Assembly: GCF_003063415.1 (NCBI RefSeq)
Contig: NZ_NESK01000008.1
Location: forward strand, 1 to 64,000
Length of the DNA: 64,000 nt
DNA from: Limnohabitans sp. 2KL-17
GTDB taxonomy: Bacteria; Pseudomonadota; Gammaproteobacteria; Burkholderiales; Burkholderiaceae_C
Direction: 5' to 3'
Positions 8,258 through 17,872 of this stretch are shown piece after piece (within the stretch, counting starts at the first letter, position 1; the number at the start of each line of letters is the position of its first letter). Under the pieces are notes generated by a model. It was not told where the DNA came from. It worked only from the letters and a program-made list of their open reading frames with translations, and did not search any database. The translations under genes were made by a program, and so were the position numbers.

Positions 8258-8500
8258 TCAGGAGAGCGCCCGACCTGCTTCATCCCCATGAAACAGGTCT
8301 GGCCGCCGAAGGCGCAGGCGGTTTGAAAGCTGCTGAACGCTCAGGCAAAAGGACTGACAAAACGTCTTTCTTGAAGGCGTTACCTCACTGGAGAGAGGTG
8401 CCGGGCCATCGGGCCACGGCATCCACCGAAGGAGCAACCCGCAGAACGCCCTAGCATACAAGGCTTCCCGGCGAATCTCTCAGGTAAAGCGGACAGCGAG
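8258..8500 (+). promoter_or_regulatory. Tandem glycine riboswitch upstream of gcvT
   Basis: Two consecutive glycine aptamers are visible. Aptamer 1 (about 8258-8360) has GGAGAGCGCCCG, GCCGAAGG and CTCAGGCAAAAGGAC. Aptamer 2 (about 8386-8500) has GGAGAGAGGTGCC, CACCGAAGGAGCAA and CTCTCAGGTAAAGCGGACAG. These are the conserved GGAGAG, CCGAAGG and CTCAGG(T/C)AAA blocks of the gcvT class. In known cases glycine binding turns on expression of the glycine cleavage system. A TAGAAT hexamer at 8243-8248 is a possible -10 box, but no convincing -35 goes with it. Confidence 0.95.
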
Positions 8501-8505
8501 GGCAA

Positions 8506-8529
8506 GCCACAGCATGTGCTGTGGTTTTT
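8506..8529 (+). terminator. Expression-platform terminator of the gcvT riboswitch
   Basis: CCACAGC / GCTGTGG pair around a small ATGT loop (8507-8524) and are followed by TTTTT. The hairpin begins only a few bases after aptamer 2 and ends about 20 bp before the gcvT start, so it is the likely switching element: transcription stops unless the glycine-bound RNA prevents the hairpin. Confidence 0.82.
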
Positions 8530-8549
8530 CATTGCCCTTGGAGTTTTTT

Positions 8550-9689
8550 GTGAACGCTACCGACGACTTGCTCACCACCCCCTTGAACGCCCTGCACATC
8601 GAACTGGGCGCGCGCATGGTGCCCTTTGCGGGTTACAGCATGCCGGTGCAATACCCGGCCGGCCTGATGGCCGAACACCACCACACACGCACTGCCGCCG
8701 GCCTGTTTGATGTCTCGCACATGGGTCAACTCAGCCTGTCGGGACCTGGGGCAGCGGCCGCTTTGGAGAGCCTGATACCCGTTGACGTGATGGGCCTGGG
8801 CATTCACAAACAGCGCTACGGCCTGCTGCTCAACGACGAGGGCTGCATCATCGACGACCTGATGTTTGTGAACCGGGATGTGTCGAATGGGGGTGACTTT
8901 TTCGTGATCGTCAATGGCGCCTGCAAGCAAGGCGATCTGGCGCACATCCAGCAACGCATCGGCAGCCGCTGCACCCTTGAGCCGCAATTTGACCGCGCCC
9001 TGCTGGCCCTGCAAGGCCCGCAAGCGGTGACCGCCTTGCAGCGCCTCTTGCCCGGCGTCGAAAAGCTGGTGTTCATGACCGGCGCAGGCTTTGAAGTGGG
9101 CGGTGCTGACTTGTACGTGACCCGCAGCGGCTACACCGGCGAAGACGGTTTTGAAATCTCGCTGCCCGCGCACGCCGCTGAAGCCTTCGCGCGCCTCCTG
9201 CTGGCCCAGCCCGAAGTCAAACCGGTGGGCTTGGGTGCCCGCAACTCGTTGCGCCTCGAGGCCGGACTGTGCCTTTACGGCAACGACATTGACACCACCA
9301 CCACCCCGGTCGAAGCAGGCTTGAACTGGGCCCTGCAAAAAGTGCGTCGCACGGGCGGTGCCCGGGCGGGTGGGTTCCCGGGTGCGGCCAAAATATTGGC
9401 GCAACTTGACGGCACGGCCCCACCACAGCGCCTGCGGGTCGGTCTGGTTGGCCTGGAGCGCATACCAGTTCGCGAACACGTGGCCTTGCACAACGAGCAA
9501 GGCCAAATGGTGGGCGAGGTCACCAGCGGACTGCTGGCCCCCACTGCCGACAAACCCATCGCCCTGGCCTATGTGCAGGCAGATCATTCGGCCTTGGGCA
9601 CACGCCTGAACGCCATGGTGCGCGGCAAAGCCGTCCCCATGGCCGTCAGCCCACTGCCCTTCGTGCCCAACCGCTACCACCGCGGCTAA
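8550..9689 (+). CDS. gcvT: Aminomethyltransferase, glycine cleavage system T protein
   Basis: 379 residues. The GTG at 8550 is chosen because GGAG lies about 7 bases upstream and MNATDDLLTTPLNALHIELGARMV fits the family start; an ATG at 8514 lies within the terminator stem. Family motifs are GARMVPFAGYSMPVQY, AGLFDVSHMGQL (near 50-60), SGYTGEDGFEI (near 190) and ARNSLRLEAGLCLYGNDI. With tetrahydrofolate it releases ammonia from the aminomethyl group on GcvH and forms methylene-THF. The GARRTGGARAGGFPGA segment is a small variation on the usual surface loop. Confidence 0.96.
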   Translation: MNATDDLLTTPLNALHIELGARMVPFAGYSMPVQYPAGLMAEHHHTRTAAGLFDVSHMGQLSLSGPGAAAALESLIPVDVMGLGIHKQRYGLLLNDEGCIIDDLMFVNRDVSNGGDFFVIVNGACKQGDLAHIQQRIGSRCTLEPQFDRALLALQGPQAVTALQRLLPGVEKLVFMTGAGFEVGGADLYVTRSGYTGEDGFEISLPAHAAEAFARLLLAQPEVKPVGLGARNSLRLEAGLCLYGNDIDTTTTPVEAGLNWALQKVRRTGGARAGGFPGAAKILAQLDGTAPPQRLRVGLVGLERIPVREHVALHNEQGQMVGEVTSGLLAPTADKPIALAYVQADHSALGTRLNAMVRGKAVPMAVSPLPFVPNRYHRG

Positions 9690-9698
9690 AAATTAATC

Positions 9699-9753
9699 GG
9701 GGTCAGATCCCAATTAACCCCACTCATTTCCCAAACAATCGGGATCTGACTCC
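9699..9753. repeat. REP-like inverted repeat between gcvT and gcvH
   Basis: GGGGTCAGATCCC (9699-9711) is followed 29 bp later by its near-complement GGGATCTGACTCC (9741-9753), with one mismatch in 13. AATTAA/AATT tracts flank both arms. The GGGGTCAGATCCC-AATTAA style resembles the dispersed palindromic elements associated with REP-type tyrosine transposases in proteobacteria. It could fold into a long-looped hairpin in the gcvT-gcvH mRNA. Confidence 0.7.
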
Positions 9754-9785
9754 AATTCAAATACCAACCCTCCAGGAGCCCTGAC

Positions 9786-10151
9786 ATGATCAAGTACACC
9801 GAAGACCACGAATGGTTGCAAATTGACGGCGACACCGCCGTTGTCGGCATCACACACCACGCGCAGGACGCGCTGGGCGATGTGGTGTTTGTTGACCTGC
9901 CCGAGGTGGGCAAAAGCTTTGCGGCCAAAGAAGTGGCCGGGGTGGTCGAGTCCGTCAAGGCGGCCGCCGATGTTTACATGCCTGTGGACGGCGAGATCAT
10001 CGAGGTCAACGAGGCCCTGCGCGCCGACCCCTCACTGGCCAACTCGGACCCTTTGAACCAGGGCTGGTTTTTCAAGGTCAAGCTGTCCAACCACGCGCAA
10101 GCCGACGCCCTGCTGGACGAAACGGCCTACAAACAATTCTCCGCTGGCTAA
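9786..10151 (+). CDS. gcvH: Glycine cleavage system H protein
   Basis: 121 residues, close to the usual 125-130. The lipoyl-attachment region [20 protein letters not shown] contains the lysine (ESVKA) that carries the lipoyl arm. H shuttles the aminomethyl group from GcvP to GcvT. CCAGGAG lies upstream of the ATG. The gene is separated from gcvT by the REP-like repeat and from gcvP by 39 bp. Confidence 0.96.
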   Translation: MIKYTEDHEWLQIDGDTAVVGITHHAQDALGDVVFVDLPEVGKSFAAKEVAGVVESVKAAADVYMPVDGEIIEVNEALRADPSLANSDPLNQGWFFKVKLSNHAQADALLDETAYKQFSAG

Positions 10152-10190
10152 AAAATCACCCCGCGCACCCCGCATCGATCAGGAGCGAAC

Positions 10191-13109
10191 ATGCTGATGT
10201 CTACCCTCAAGCCCTTGGGCGAACTCGAAAATCCATCCGAGTTCATCGCTCGTCATATTGGCATCAGTGCCGCCGATGAGCAGCACATGCTCAGCGTGAT
10301 TGGCGAAGCCTCTCGCCGCAGCCTGATCGAATCCATCGTGCCGCGCAGCATCACCCGCGCCCGGCCCATGGATTTACCAGCCCCGGTCACCGAAGCCGCT
10401 GCGCTGGCCGAGCTCAAAAGCATGGCGCAAAAGAACCAGTTGCTCAAGAGCTTCATCGGGCAGGGCTACTACGGCACGCACACACCGGGCGTGATCCTGC
10501 GCAACATCCTGGAAAATCCCGCTTGGTACACCGCTTACACGCCCTACCAGGCCGAGATCAGCCAAGGCCGCATGGAAGCGCTGGTGAACTTCCAGACCAT
10601 GGTGACCGACCTGACGGCCATGGACATCGCCAACGCCTCCATGCTCGACGAGGCCAGCGCAGCAGCCGAGGCAATGACACTGGCGATGCGCACCGTCAAA
10701 AGCAAGAGCCGGGTCTTCGTGGTCTCGCGCGCCTGCCACCCGCAAACCATCGAAGTGATCCAGACGCGCGCCCAACCGCTGGGCATTGAGGTGCTGGTGC
10801 CGCAGAGTGCTGACGCCTTCAGTGCTGCGCTCCAAGCCGAACATTTTGCCGCGTTGGTGCAGTACCCCTGCAGCACCGGGCTGGTGGAAGACCTGAGCGG
10901 CTATGCCGCTCAGAGCCATGCGCAGTCGGCCGCGTTCATCGTGGCCGCTGACCTGCTGGCCCTCACCCTGCTCAAGCCCCCTGGCGAAATGGGTGCCGAC
11001 ATCGTGGTGGGCACCACGCAACGCTTTGGCATGCCCATGGGCGCAGGCGGTCCACACGCCGCCTTCATGGCTTGCCGCGACGCCTACAAACGCTCTCTGC
11101 CAGGCCGCTTGGTGGGCGTGAGCGTGGACGTGCATGGCAAACCCGCCTACCGCCTGGCACTGCAAACCCGCGAGCAGCACATCCGCCGCGAAAAAGCCAC
11201 CAGCAACATCTGCACTGCGCAGGTGCTGCCCGCCGTGGTGGCGAGCATGTACGCCGTGTACCACGGCCCTGAGGGATTGAAGCGCATTGCGCGCCGCGTG
11301 GCGAGTTACACCGCGATCTTCGCGCAAGGCCTGCAGAGCCTGGGGTACAAGTTGCGCAAAGAGACCGCCTTTGACACGGTATGGATCGCCATCGGCGAGT
11401 CCTCGGCCTCGCTCATCGCGCGAGCCCAGCAAGCGGGCATGAACCTGCGCAAGGCTTGCGACAAGAGCGTGTCGATTTCGCTGGACGAAACCACCACGCG
11501 CGAGGACATCACCGCCCTGTGGCAAGTTTTCGCCATCGAGTCAACTACCCAGGCCTCAACACTGCCCAGTTTCGAAGTGTTTGAAAAAGGCGTAGAGCCC
11601 CTGATCCCGACCGAGCTGCGCCGCACCAGAGCCTTTCTCAGCCACCCGGTGTTCAACCGCTACGCCTCCGAAACCGGCATGCTGCGCTACATCCGGCAGC
11701 TGTCCGACAAAGACTTGGCGCTGGACCGCAGCATGATCCCCCTGGGCTCTTGCACCATGAAGCTCAACGCCACCAGCGAGATGATCCCCATCACCTGGCC
11801 CGAGTTTGCCAACGTGCACCCCTTCTCCCCGGCAAGCCAGCTGCAAGGCTACGCCCAACTGGACCAGCAGCTGCGCGAGTGGCTGTGCCAGGCCACCGGC
11901 TACAAGGGCATCAGCCTGCAGCCCAATGCCGGCTCTCAAGGCGAGTACGCCGGTTTGCTGGTCATCCAGGCCTACCACTGCGCACAGGGACAAGGGCACC
12001 GCAACATCTGCCTGATTCCCAGCAGTGCGCACGGCACCAACCCCGCCAGCGCACAGATGGTGGGGATGCAGGTGGTGGTGACCCAATGCGATGCCAATGG
12101 CAACGTGGACATGGACGACCTGCGCGCCAAATGCGAGCAACACAGCGACAAGCTTGCCGCGGTGATGATCACCTACCCCAGCACCCATGGGGTGTTCGAG
12201 ACGCAAGTCAAAGCACTTTGTGAACTGGTGCACCAGCACGGTGGTCGGGTCTATGTGGACGGTGCCAACATGAACGCGCTGGTCGGCGTGGCGGCCCCCG
12301 GAGAGTTTGGCGGTGATGTGAGCCACCTGAACCTGCACAAGACTTTCTGCATTCCGCATGGCGGTGGCGGCCCCGGCGTTGGCCCCGTGTGCGTGGTGGA
12401 AGACCTCGTGCCCTATTTGCCTGGCCATGCCACAGGCGGCATTCAGGTCAATGGCGTGGGGGCCATTTCTGCCGCGCCCCTGGGCAATGCCGCCGTGTTG
12501 CCCATCAGCTGGATGTACTGCCGCATGATGGGCGCCGAGGGTCTGAAGCACGCCACCGAATCGGCCATTCTGGCAGCCAACTACATCAGCCAGCGCCTGG
12601 CAGACCACTACCCCACCCTGTACGCCAGCCCAACGCCCGATGGTCGCCACCTGGTGGCCCATGAGTGCATCCTCGACTTGCGCGGCCTCAAAGACAGCTC
12701 GGGAGTCATGGCCGAGGACGTGGCCAAACGCCTGATGGATTACGGCTTCCACGCGCCCACCCTGTCCTTTCCGGTGGTCAACACCTTGATGGTCGAACCC
12801 ACCGAGAGCGAAACCCTGCAAGAACTGGACCGCTTCATCGAGGCCATGATCGCCATCCGCGAAGAGATCCGTCTGATCGAAAACGGCACCTGGCCGCAAG
12901 ACAACAACCCGCTGAAAAACGCACCGCACACCGCCGACAGCCTGCTGGTTGGCGAATGGAATCGCCCCTATGGCCGCGAGGTCGGCGCAGCGCACGCCCA
13001 GCGCGTGCCCGGCAGTGTGAAGTACTGGCCCCAGGTGGGCCGTGTCGACAACGTTTATGGGGATCGCAACCTGTTTTGCAGTTGCATTCCAGTGAGCGAT
13101 TACGCATGA
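10191..13109 (+). CDS. gcvP: Glycine dehydrogenase (decarboxylating), P protein
   Basis: 972 residues, the single-chain proteobacterial form (typical about 950-970). It decarboxylates glycine with PLP and loads the aminomethyl group on GcvH. The PLP lysine is in [20 protein letters not shown] in the second half; [14 protein letters not shown] and [20 protein letters not shown] in the first half are family signatures. The start has AGGAG six bases upstream; a second in-frame ATG lies two codons later. It is the last gene of the riboswitch-controlled gcvTHP operon. Confidence 0.97.
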   Translation: MLMSTLKPLGELENPSEFIARHIGISAADEQHMLSVIGEASRRSLIESIVPRSITRARPMDLPAPVTEAAALAELKSMAQKNQLLKSFIGQGYYGTHTPGVILRNILENPAWYTAYTPYQAEISQGRMEALVNFQTMVTDLTAMDIANASMLDEASAAAEAMTLAMRTVKSKSRVFVVSRACHPQTIEVIQTRAQPLGIEVLVPQSADAFSAALQAEHFAALVQYPCSTGLVEDLSGYAAQSHAQSAAFIVAADLLALTLLKPPGEMGADIVVGTTQRFGMPMGAGGPHAAFMACRDAYKRSLPGRLVGVSVDVHGKPAYRLALQTREQHIRREKATSNICTAQVLPAVVASMYAVYHGPEGLKRIARRVASYTAIFAQGLQSLGYKLRKETAFDTVWIAIGESSASLIARAQQAGMNLRKACDKSVSISLDETTTREDITALWQVFAIESTTQASTLPSFEVFEKGVEPLIPTELRRTRAFLSHPVFNRYASETGMLRYIRQLSDKDLALDRSMIPLGSCTMKLNATSEMIPITWPEFANVHPFSPASQLQGYAQLDQQLREWLCQATGYKGISLQPNAGSQGEYAGLLVIQAYHCAQGQGHRNICLIPSSAHGTNPASAQMVGMQVVVTQCDANGNVDMDDLRAKCEQHSDKLAAVMITYPSTHGVFETQVKALCELVHQHGGRVYVDGANMNALVGVAAPGEFGGDVSHLNLHKTFCIPHGGGGPGVGPVCVVEDLVPYLPGHATGGIQVNGVGAISAAPLGNAAVLPISWMYCRMMGAEGLKHATESAILAANYISQRLADHYPTLYASPTPDGRHLVAHECILDLRGLKDSSGVMAEDVAKRLMDYGFHAPTLSFPVVNTLMVEPTESETLQELDRFIEAMIAIREEIRLIENGTWPQDNNPLKNAPHTADSLLVGEWNRPYGREVGAAHAQRVPGSVKYWPQVGRVDNVYGDRNLFCSCIPVSDYA

Positions 13110-13118
13110 GGGGGTTCA

Positions 13119-13141
13119 CATCGCGGCCTCTGACCGCGATG
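13119..13141 (+). terminator. Perfect 8-bp hairpin after gcvP
   Basis: CATCGCGG (13119-13126) and CCGCGATG (13134-13141) form a perfect stem with a 7-base loop, 10 bases past the gcvP stop. No T-run follows, so it may be a Rho-dependent or mRNA-protecting 3' hairpin rather than a classical intrinsic terminator. It separates the gcv operon from the second riboswitch. Confidence 0.45.
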
Positions 13142-13207
13142 AATTCCTTCATAAATGTTTCTCGAATTCTAGAAATACCAGGACATACCGATTAAGATCA
13201 AACTCCC

Positions 13208-13415
13208 GCATCGGGAGAGACTGTCGAAACAACAGACAGCGCCGAAGGAGCAACCACCCCGGAAACTCTCAGGCCAAAGGACCGATGCAGGCAGGCACCC
13301 CATCCTCAAATGAGGTGCCACACACTCTGAAGAGCAACCAGGGTTCGTCACCCCGGTTCACCGCAGGAGCAAACTGAACAGCACGTTCGGTGAATCTCTC
13401 AGGTTTCAAACAGAG
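13208..13415 (+). promoter_or_regulatory. Second tandem glycine riboswitch, upstream of the oxidase-sdaA-ltaE operon
   Basis: Aptamer 1 (13208-13288) is closed by a perfect P1 stem, GCATCGG / CCGATGC, and has GGGAGAG, GCCGAAGGAGCAACC and CTCTCAGGCCAAAGGACC. Aptamer 2 (about 13325-13415) is closed by CTCTG / CAGAG and has GAAGAGCAACC, CACCGCAGGAGCAAAC and ATCTCTCAGGTTTCAAACAGAGG. It is more diverged: GGAGAG is reduced to GAAGAG, CCGAAGG to CCGCAGG, and CAGGTAAAG to CAGGTTTCA. The structure lies about 70 bp before the oxidase start, so glycine probably controls that operon too. TAAGAT at 13193-13198 is a possible -10 box. Confidence 0.9.
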
Positions 13416-13420
13416 GGGGT

Positions 13421-13449
13421 CATGCAACACGCATCCGGCGTGCCGCATG
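13421..13449 (+). promoter_or_regulatory. Hairpin after the second glycine riboswitch (candidate expression platform)
   Basis: CATGC-AA-CACGC (13421-13432) pairs with GCGTG-CC-GCATG (13438-13449) around a 5-base loop, giving two 5-bp stems with a 2x2 internal loop. It follows aptamer 2 within 6 bases. Only a weak pyrimidine stretch (CCTTACTGTTT) follows, so it could be a poor intrinsic terminator or a structure acting on translation. Confidence 0.5.
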
Positions 13450-13485
13450 CCTTACTGTTTGAGACGTTGATTTGAGAGAACTTGC

Positions 13486-14760
13486 ATGAATCATTCAGCA
13501 AAACACATGGTCATCATTGGTGGTGGCATCACGGGCGTGACCAGCGCTTATGCCCTGGCCCAACAAGGCATCCAGGTCACCCTGATCGAAAAAAACCGCT
13601 ATCCCGGCATGGAAACGTCATACGCCAACGGTGGGCAATTGTCGGCCTCCAATGCCGAAGTCTGGACCCACCCTTCCACGATCATCAAGGGGCTGAAGTG
13701 GATGCTCAAAAGCGATGCCCCTCTGTTGATGAACCCCACGCCCACTTGGCACAAAATCAGCTGGATGGCCGAGTTCATCGCCGCCATTCCCAAGTACAAG
13801 GACAACACGGTGGCCACCGCGCAACTGGCCATTGCTTCGCGCGAGCACCACTTTGCATGGGCCCAAGCCGAAGGCATTGAGTTCGACCACAAGCGCGAAG
13901 GCATTCTGCACTTTTACCGCAATAAAAAAGGCTTCGACCACGCAGGCCAAGTCTCCAAATTGCTGGCGCAAGGCGGCCTGCCCCGACGCGCCGTCACCCC
14001 CGCTGAAATGAAGGCCATCGAGCCCACACTGCATGGCGATTACTACGGTGGCTACTTCACCGAAAGCGACTCGACAGGCGACATCCACATGTTCACCTAC
14101 GGGCTGGCCAAGGCCTGTGAGCGCATGGGCGTGAAGATCCTCAATGAACACGAAGTCCTGAGCGTGGCGGCCAATGGTCAAAGTGCTTTTGTACAAGTGC
14201 AACACGCAGGCGAAACCGACACCCTCACCTTTGACGGCATCGTCATCTGTGCGGGCGTGCACAGCCGACGCCTGGCAGCTCAACTGGGCGACCGCATCAA
14301 CATTTACCCGGTCAAGGGCTACTCCATCACGGTCAATCTGCCGGATGCCGCCAGCCAGGGCGCCGCCCCCCAAGTCAGCTTGTTGGACGACGAAACCAAG
14401 CTGGTCACCAGTCGCCTGGGCGATGACCGCTTCCGTGTCGCTGGCACCGCCGAGTTCAATGGCATCAACCTGGACATTCGCGCTGACCGCATCCAGCCTT
14501 TGATCCAATGGGTTAACCAGTGCTTCCCGGACATCGACACCCGCCGCGTGGTGCCCTGGGCCGGCTTGCGCCCCATGATGCCCACCATGCTGCCGCGTGT
14601 GGGCGCAGGCAAAAAATCCAATGTTTTTTACAACACCGGCCACGGTCACCTGGGCTGGACCTTGTCCGCTATCACGGCGCATCAGTTGGCCGGGCATGTG
14701 CTGGCGTGGTCACACGCCAACTTGTCGGTTGCAGGCCCCACAAGCTTGGCGCGAGCCTGA
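13486..14760 (+). CDS. D-amino-acid dehydrogenase-like FAD oxidoreductase
   Basis: 424 residues. The N-terminal [20 protein letters not shown] is the FAD-binding fold; [15 protein letters not shown], the [16 protein letters not shown] segment and the C-terminal [12 protein letters not shown] are typical of DadA-type D-amino-acid dehydrogenases, which oxidise amino acids to keto acids and pass electrons to the respiratory chain. Placement behind a glycine riboswitch and before sdaA and ltaE suggests the natural substrate could be glycine or a related small amino acid, but that is inference. The classical role on D-alanine is the alternative. The start is preceded by GAGAGAA. Confidence 0.88.
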   Translation: MNHSAKHMVIIGGGITGVTSAYALAQQGIQVTLIEKNRYPGMETSYANGGQLSASNAEVWTHPSTIIKGLKWMLKSDAPLLMNPTPTWHKISWMAEFIAAIPKYKDNTVATAQLAIASREHHFAWAQAEGIEFDHKREGILHFYRNKKGFDHAGQVSKLLAQGGLPRRAVTPAEMKAIEPTLHGDYYGGYFTESDSTGDIHMFTYGLAKACERMGVKILNEHEVLSVAANGQSAFVQVQHAGETDTLTFDGIVICAGVHSRRLAAQLGDRINIYPVKGYSITVNLPDAASQGAAPQVSLLDDETKLVTSRLGDDRFRVAGTAEFNGINLDIRADRIQPLIQWVNQCFPDIDTRRVVPWAGLRPMMPTMLPRVGAGKKSNVFYNTGHGHLGWTLSAITAHQLAGHVLAWSHANLSVAGPTSLARA

Positions 14761-14786
14761 TCCCCCCCGACACCAGGAGCGTCCGC

Positions 14787-16178
14787 ATGGCTATTTCGGT
14801 ATTTGATCTCTTCAAAATTGGCATCGGTCCCAGCAGCTCCCACACCGTGGGCCCTATGCGGGCAGCACGGCTGTTTGTGCAGGATCTGCACAGCCATAAC
14901 TTGTTACAACGCACTGCACGCGTGCGCTGCAACCTTTATGGATCATTGGGCGCGACAGGCAAAGGGCATGGCAGCGACAAAGCGGTGTTGCTCGGCCTTT
15001 GCGGCTATGAGCCGGAAACGGTGCCGGTGGAAGAGATCGAGCCAGCCATTGCGCGCATCCGAGCCGGGCGGTGTCTGCCATTACTGGGTATCCACACCGT
15101 GGCCTGGCAGGAGAAGGACGATCTGCTGTTTTACCGCAACCAAAGCTTGCCATTTCACGCCAATGGCATCAAGTTGTTGGCATGGGACGCCACTGGCGCG
15201 CTCCTCGCAGAACGCACCTACTACTCGGTGGGCGGTGGCTTTGTCATCAGCCAAGAGTTGGCACAGGACGGTGAGCGCCAAAAACGCTTGATGCCAGACA
15301 GCACGGCGCTGCCCGTGGCCTTTCGCAGCGGCGACGAGTTGCTGCAACGCTGCCGCGAACACGCCTTGAGCATCGCGGGCGTGATGCGCACCAACGAGCG
15401 GCATTGGCGCAGCGATGCCGACATCGACAAGGGATTGCTGCACCTGTGGGTCACCATGCAAGACTGCGTCGCGGCGGGCTTGCGCAACGACGGCATCTTG
15501 CCTGGCGGCTTCAAGGTCAAACGACGCGCCCCCCAGCTGTGGCGCAACCTGACGCACCAGCCCGAGAAGGCCCTGACCGACCCTTTGGCCGTGTTGGACT
15601 GGGTGAACCTGTATGCACTGGCAGTGAACGAAGAAAACGCTGCTGGCGGTCGGGTGGTTACGGCGCCCACCAATGGCGCGGCAGGCATTGTGCCTGCGGT
15701 GCTGCACTACTACCGTCGCTTCGTGCCTGGCGCTACCGATGCGGGTTTGATCGACTTTTTTCTCACCGCAGGAGCCATCGGTATTTTGTACAAAGAAAAC
15801 GCCAGCATCAGCGGTGCCGAAGTGGGCTGCCAAGGCGAGGTGGGCGTGGCCTGCAGCATGGCCGCTGGTGCTTTGTGTGCGGTGATGGGTGGCTCGCCCG
15901 AGCAAGTTGAAAACGCCGCTGAGATTGGCATGGAGCACCATTTGGGCCTGACCTGTGACCCTGTGGGCGGGCTGGTGCAAATTCCCTGCATCGAGCGCAA
16001 CGCCATCGCCTCGGTCAAAGCCATCAATGCGGCCCGCATGGCGCTGCATGGGGATGGCAGCCATTTCGTCAGCCTGGACAAAGTCATCAAAACCATGCGC
16101 GAAACCGGTGCGGACATGAAGACAAAATACAAGGAAACCGCTCGCGGAGGACTGGCCGTCAACATCATTGAATGTTGA
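14787..16178 (+). CDS. sdaA: L-serine ammonia-lyase (serine deaminase), iron-sulphur type
   Basis: 463 residues from ATG at 14787, with CAGGAG upstream. The start [24 protein letters not shown] is the family signature. Cysteines in [20 protein letters not shown] and [14 protein letters not shown] hold the 4Fe-4S cluster that activates serine for conversion to pyruvate and ammonia. In this operon it would drain serine made from glycine by serine hydroxymethyltransferase. An extra in-frame extension upstream belongs to the oxidase gene and is not part of the protein. Confidence 0.95.
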   Translation: MAISVFDLFKIGIGPSSSHTVGPMRAARLFVQDLHSHNLLQRTARVRCNLYGSLGATGKGHGSDKAVLLGLCGYEPETVPVEEIEPAIARIRAGRCLPLLGIHTVAWQEKDDLLFYRNQSLPFHANGIKLLAWDATGALLAERTYYSVGGGFVISQELAQDGERQKRLMPDSTALPVAFRSGDELLQRCREHALSIAGVMRTNERHWRSDADIDKGLLHLWVTMQDCVAAGLRNDGILPGGFKVKRRAPQLWRNLTHQPEKALTDPLAVLDWVNLYALAVNEENAAGGRVVTAPTNGAAGIVPAVLHYYRRFVPGATDAGLIDFFLTAGAIGILYKENASISGAEVGCQGEVGVACSMAAGALCAVMGGSPEQVENAAEIGMEHHLGLTCDPVGGLVQIPCIERNAIASVKAINAARMALHGDGSHFVSLDKVIKTMRETGADMKTKYKETARGGLAVNIIEC

Positions 16179-16242
16179 GCCGACGCGTCTGCACATGCCT
16201 ACGCCCATTGGGCACAGCACCACACACCACACTGAGAAAAAC

Positions 16243-17298
16243 ATGCACACCACACCTCAGCAATTTGCCAGTGACAACTACGCAGGCACCTGTCCCGAGG
16301 CGCTGCAAGCCCTGCTGGAGGCCAACGCCAGCGGCCACGAGCCGGCCTATGGCGATGACCGCTGGACCGAGCGCTCCACCAACATGCTGCGCGAGCTGTT
16401 CGAAATCAATTGCGACGTGTACTACGTCTTCAACGGCACCGCTGCCAACTCCCTCGCTCTTGCCGCCATGTGCCAGAGCTACCACTCGGTCATCTGCACC
16501 CCGGTGGCGCACATCGAAACCGATGAATGCGGAGGGCCGGAGTTTTTCTCCAACGGCTCCAAATTGCTGGTGGCCGAGGGTCTGTCCACTGCGGCGCACC
16601 GCGGCAAACTCACGCCCGAGGCGATTGAAACCTTGGTCACCAAACGCAGCGACATCCACTACCCCCGACCCAAGGTGGTGTCCATCACCCAGGCCACCGA
16701 ACTGGGCACGGTCTACAGTGTGGACGAAGTCAGCGCCCTGTCGTGGATGACCCAAAAACACAGCCTTAAATTCCACATGGACGGGGCTCGTTTTGCCAAC
16801 GCCGTGGCGCACTTGGGCTGCAGCCCGGCAGAGATCACCTGGAAGGCGGGGGTGGACGTGCTGTGCTTTGGCGGCACCAAAAATGGCCTGCCGGTGGGTG
16901 AGGCGGTGGTCTTTTTTGACCGTTCGCTGTCGCAGGACTTTGCCTGGCGCGTCAAGCAAGCCGGGCAGTTGGCCTCCAAGATGCGCTTCATTTCAGCCCC
17001 TTGGGTGGGTTTGCTCCACAACAACACTTGGCTGTGCAATGCGGGTCATGCCAATGCGATGGCTCAACGCCTGTACGCTGGCATGTTGCAGGTCAAAGGT
17101 GTCCAGGTTTTGCACGCCCCCGAGGCCAACGGCGTGTTCGCCCAATTGCCCAAACCCCTGGTAGAGGCCCTGCATGCCAAGGGCTGGAAGTTCTACCAGT
17201 TCATTGCCGGGGGTGGCTGCCGCTTCATGTGCGCCTGGGACACGACGCAAGCCTCGGTCGACGCCTTGCTGGCCGATATGTACTGTTTGAACGACTGA
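16243..17298 (+). CDS. ltaE: Low-specificity L-threonine aldolase
   Basis: 351 residues from ATG at 16243, where QQFASDNYAGTCPEALQALLEANASG matches the family start; GAGAA precedes it. The PLP lysine is in LCFGGTKNGLPVGEAVVFF, and KFHMDGARFANAVA carries the aspartate that contacts the cofactor. The enzyme cleaves threonine or allo-threonine to glycine and acetaldehyde. An ATG at 16168 overlaps the sdaA stop codon but has no ribosome-binding site and gives no extra family match. As the last gene of the glycine-riboswitch operon, it links threonine to the glycine pool. Confidence 0.92.
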   Translation: MHTTPQQFASDNYAGTCPEALQALLEANASGHEPAYGDDRWTERSTNMLRELFEINCDVYYVFNGTAANSLALAAMCQSYHSVICTPVAHIETDECGGPEFFSNGSKLLVAEGLSTAAHRGKLTPEAIETLVTKRSDIHYPRPKVVSITQATELGTVYSVDEVSALSWMTQKHSLKFHMDGARFANAVAHLGCSPAEITWKAGVDVLCFGGTKNGLPVGEAVVFFDRSLSQDFAWRVKQAGQLASKMRFISAPWVGLLHNNTWLCNAGHANAMAQRLYAGMLQVKGVQVLHAPEANGVFAQLPKPLVEALHAKGWKFYQFIAGGGCRFMCAWDTTQASVDALLADMYCLND

Positions 17299-17330
17299 GC
17301 CAGGACGATCACTCCAGCCCGAGGAGCATC

Positions 17331-17423
17331 ATGGACAGTAAGCATCACGCACACCACTCGCTCATGTGCCTCAGGAGAACAAGACCGCCATGCCCCTCCA
17401 AGTCCTACCTGTTGATTATCTAA
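17331..17423 (+). CDS. Candidate 30-residue His-rich small ORF before the acetyltransferase
   Basis: ATG at 17331 has a strong GAGGAG five bases upstream. The frame encodes MDSKHHAHHSLM... and ends with TAA at 17421-17423, inside the start of the acetyltransferase gene (17390) in another frame. The good ribosome-binding site and overlap could mean translational coupling or a leader peptide, but the codons show no clear bias and no homologue is recognised. It may be chance. Confidence 0.25.
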   Translation: MDSKHHAHHSLMCLRRTRPPCPSKSYLLII

Positions 17424-17872
17424 ACCCAGCTCACCGCTCTGCCCTGGTGATGCTGCTGGATGCCTATGCCCAAGACCCGATGGGCGGGGGCGAGGCTCTG
17501 GCGCAGGATGTGAAGGCGCGCTTGTGCGATGACCTGGCCGCACGCAGAGATGTGGCCAGCTTCATCGCCTGGCTGGGGGATGCGCCCGTGGGCTTGGTCA
17601 ACTGCATCGAGGGCTACTCGACCTTCAAGGCACGGCCCCTGATGAACATCCACGACATCGCCGTGCTCCCGGGCCACCGGGGCGCGGGGGTGGGCCAGGC
17701 TTTGCTGGCAGCTGCCGAGCAGCACGCCAAGGACCGCCACTGCTGCAAGCTGACCTTGGAAGTGCTACGAGGCAACACGTGCGCTTTGAAAAGCTATCTG
17801 GGCTTTGGCTTTGAGCCTTACGCGCTCGACCCGGCAGCGGGCCAAGCCAGCTTCATGCAGAAGTGGCTTTAG
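17390..17872 (+). CDS. GNAT-family N-acetyltransferase
   Basis: 160 residues. The acetyl-CoA-binding motif A is clear: NIHDIAVLPGHRGAGVGQALLAAAEQHA (R/QxxGxG/A), followed by CCKLTLEVLRGNTCALKSYLGFGFEPY at the C-terminal motif B. The substrate amine is unknown. ATG at 17390 is chosen; AGGAG lies 12 bases upstream, slightly far. An in-frame GTG at 17366 is the alternative. Its last 20 bases overlap the 3' end of the opposite-strand J-domain-like gene (convergent). Confidence 0.85.
   Translation: MPLQVLPVDYLNPAHRSALVMLLDAYAQDPMGGGEALAQDVKARLCDDLAARRDVASFIAWLGDAPVGLVNCIEGYSTFKARPLMNIHDIAVLPGHRGAGVGQALLAAAEQHAKDRHCCKLTLEVLRGNTCALKSYLGFGFEPYALDPAAGQASFMQKWL

Noticed and set aside
11556-12995. A long open frame opposite gcvP
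   Set aside because: The sense strand is a complete P protein; the antisense frame has only low-complexity Gly/His/Val and no start context.
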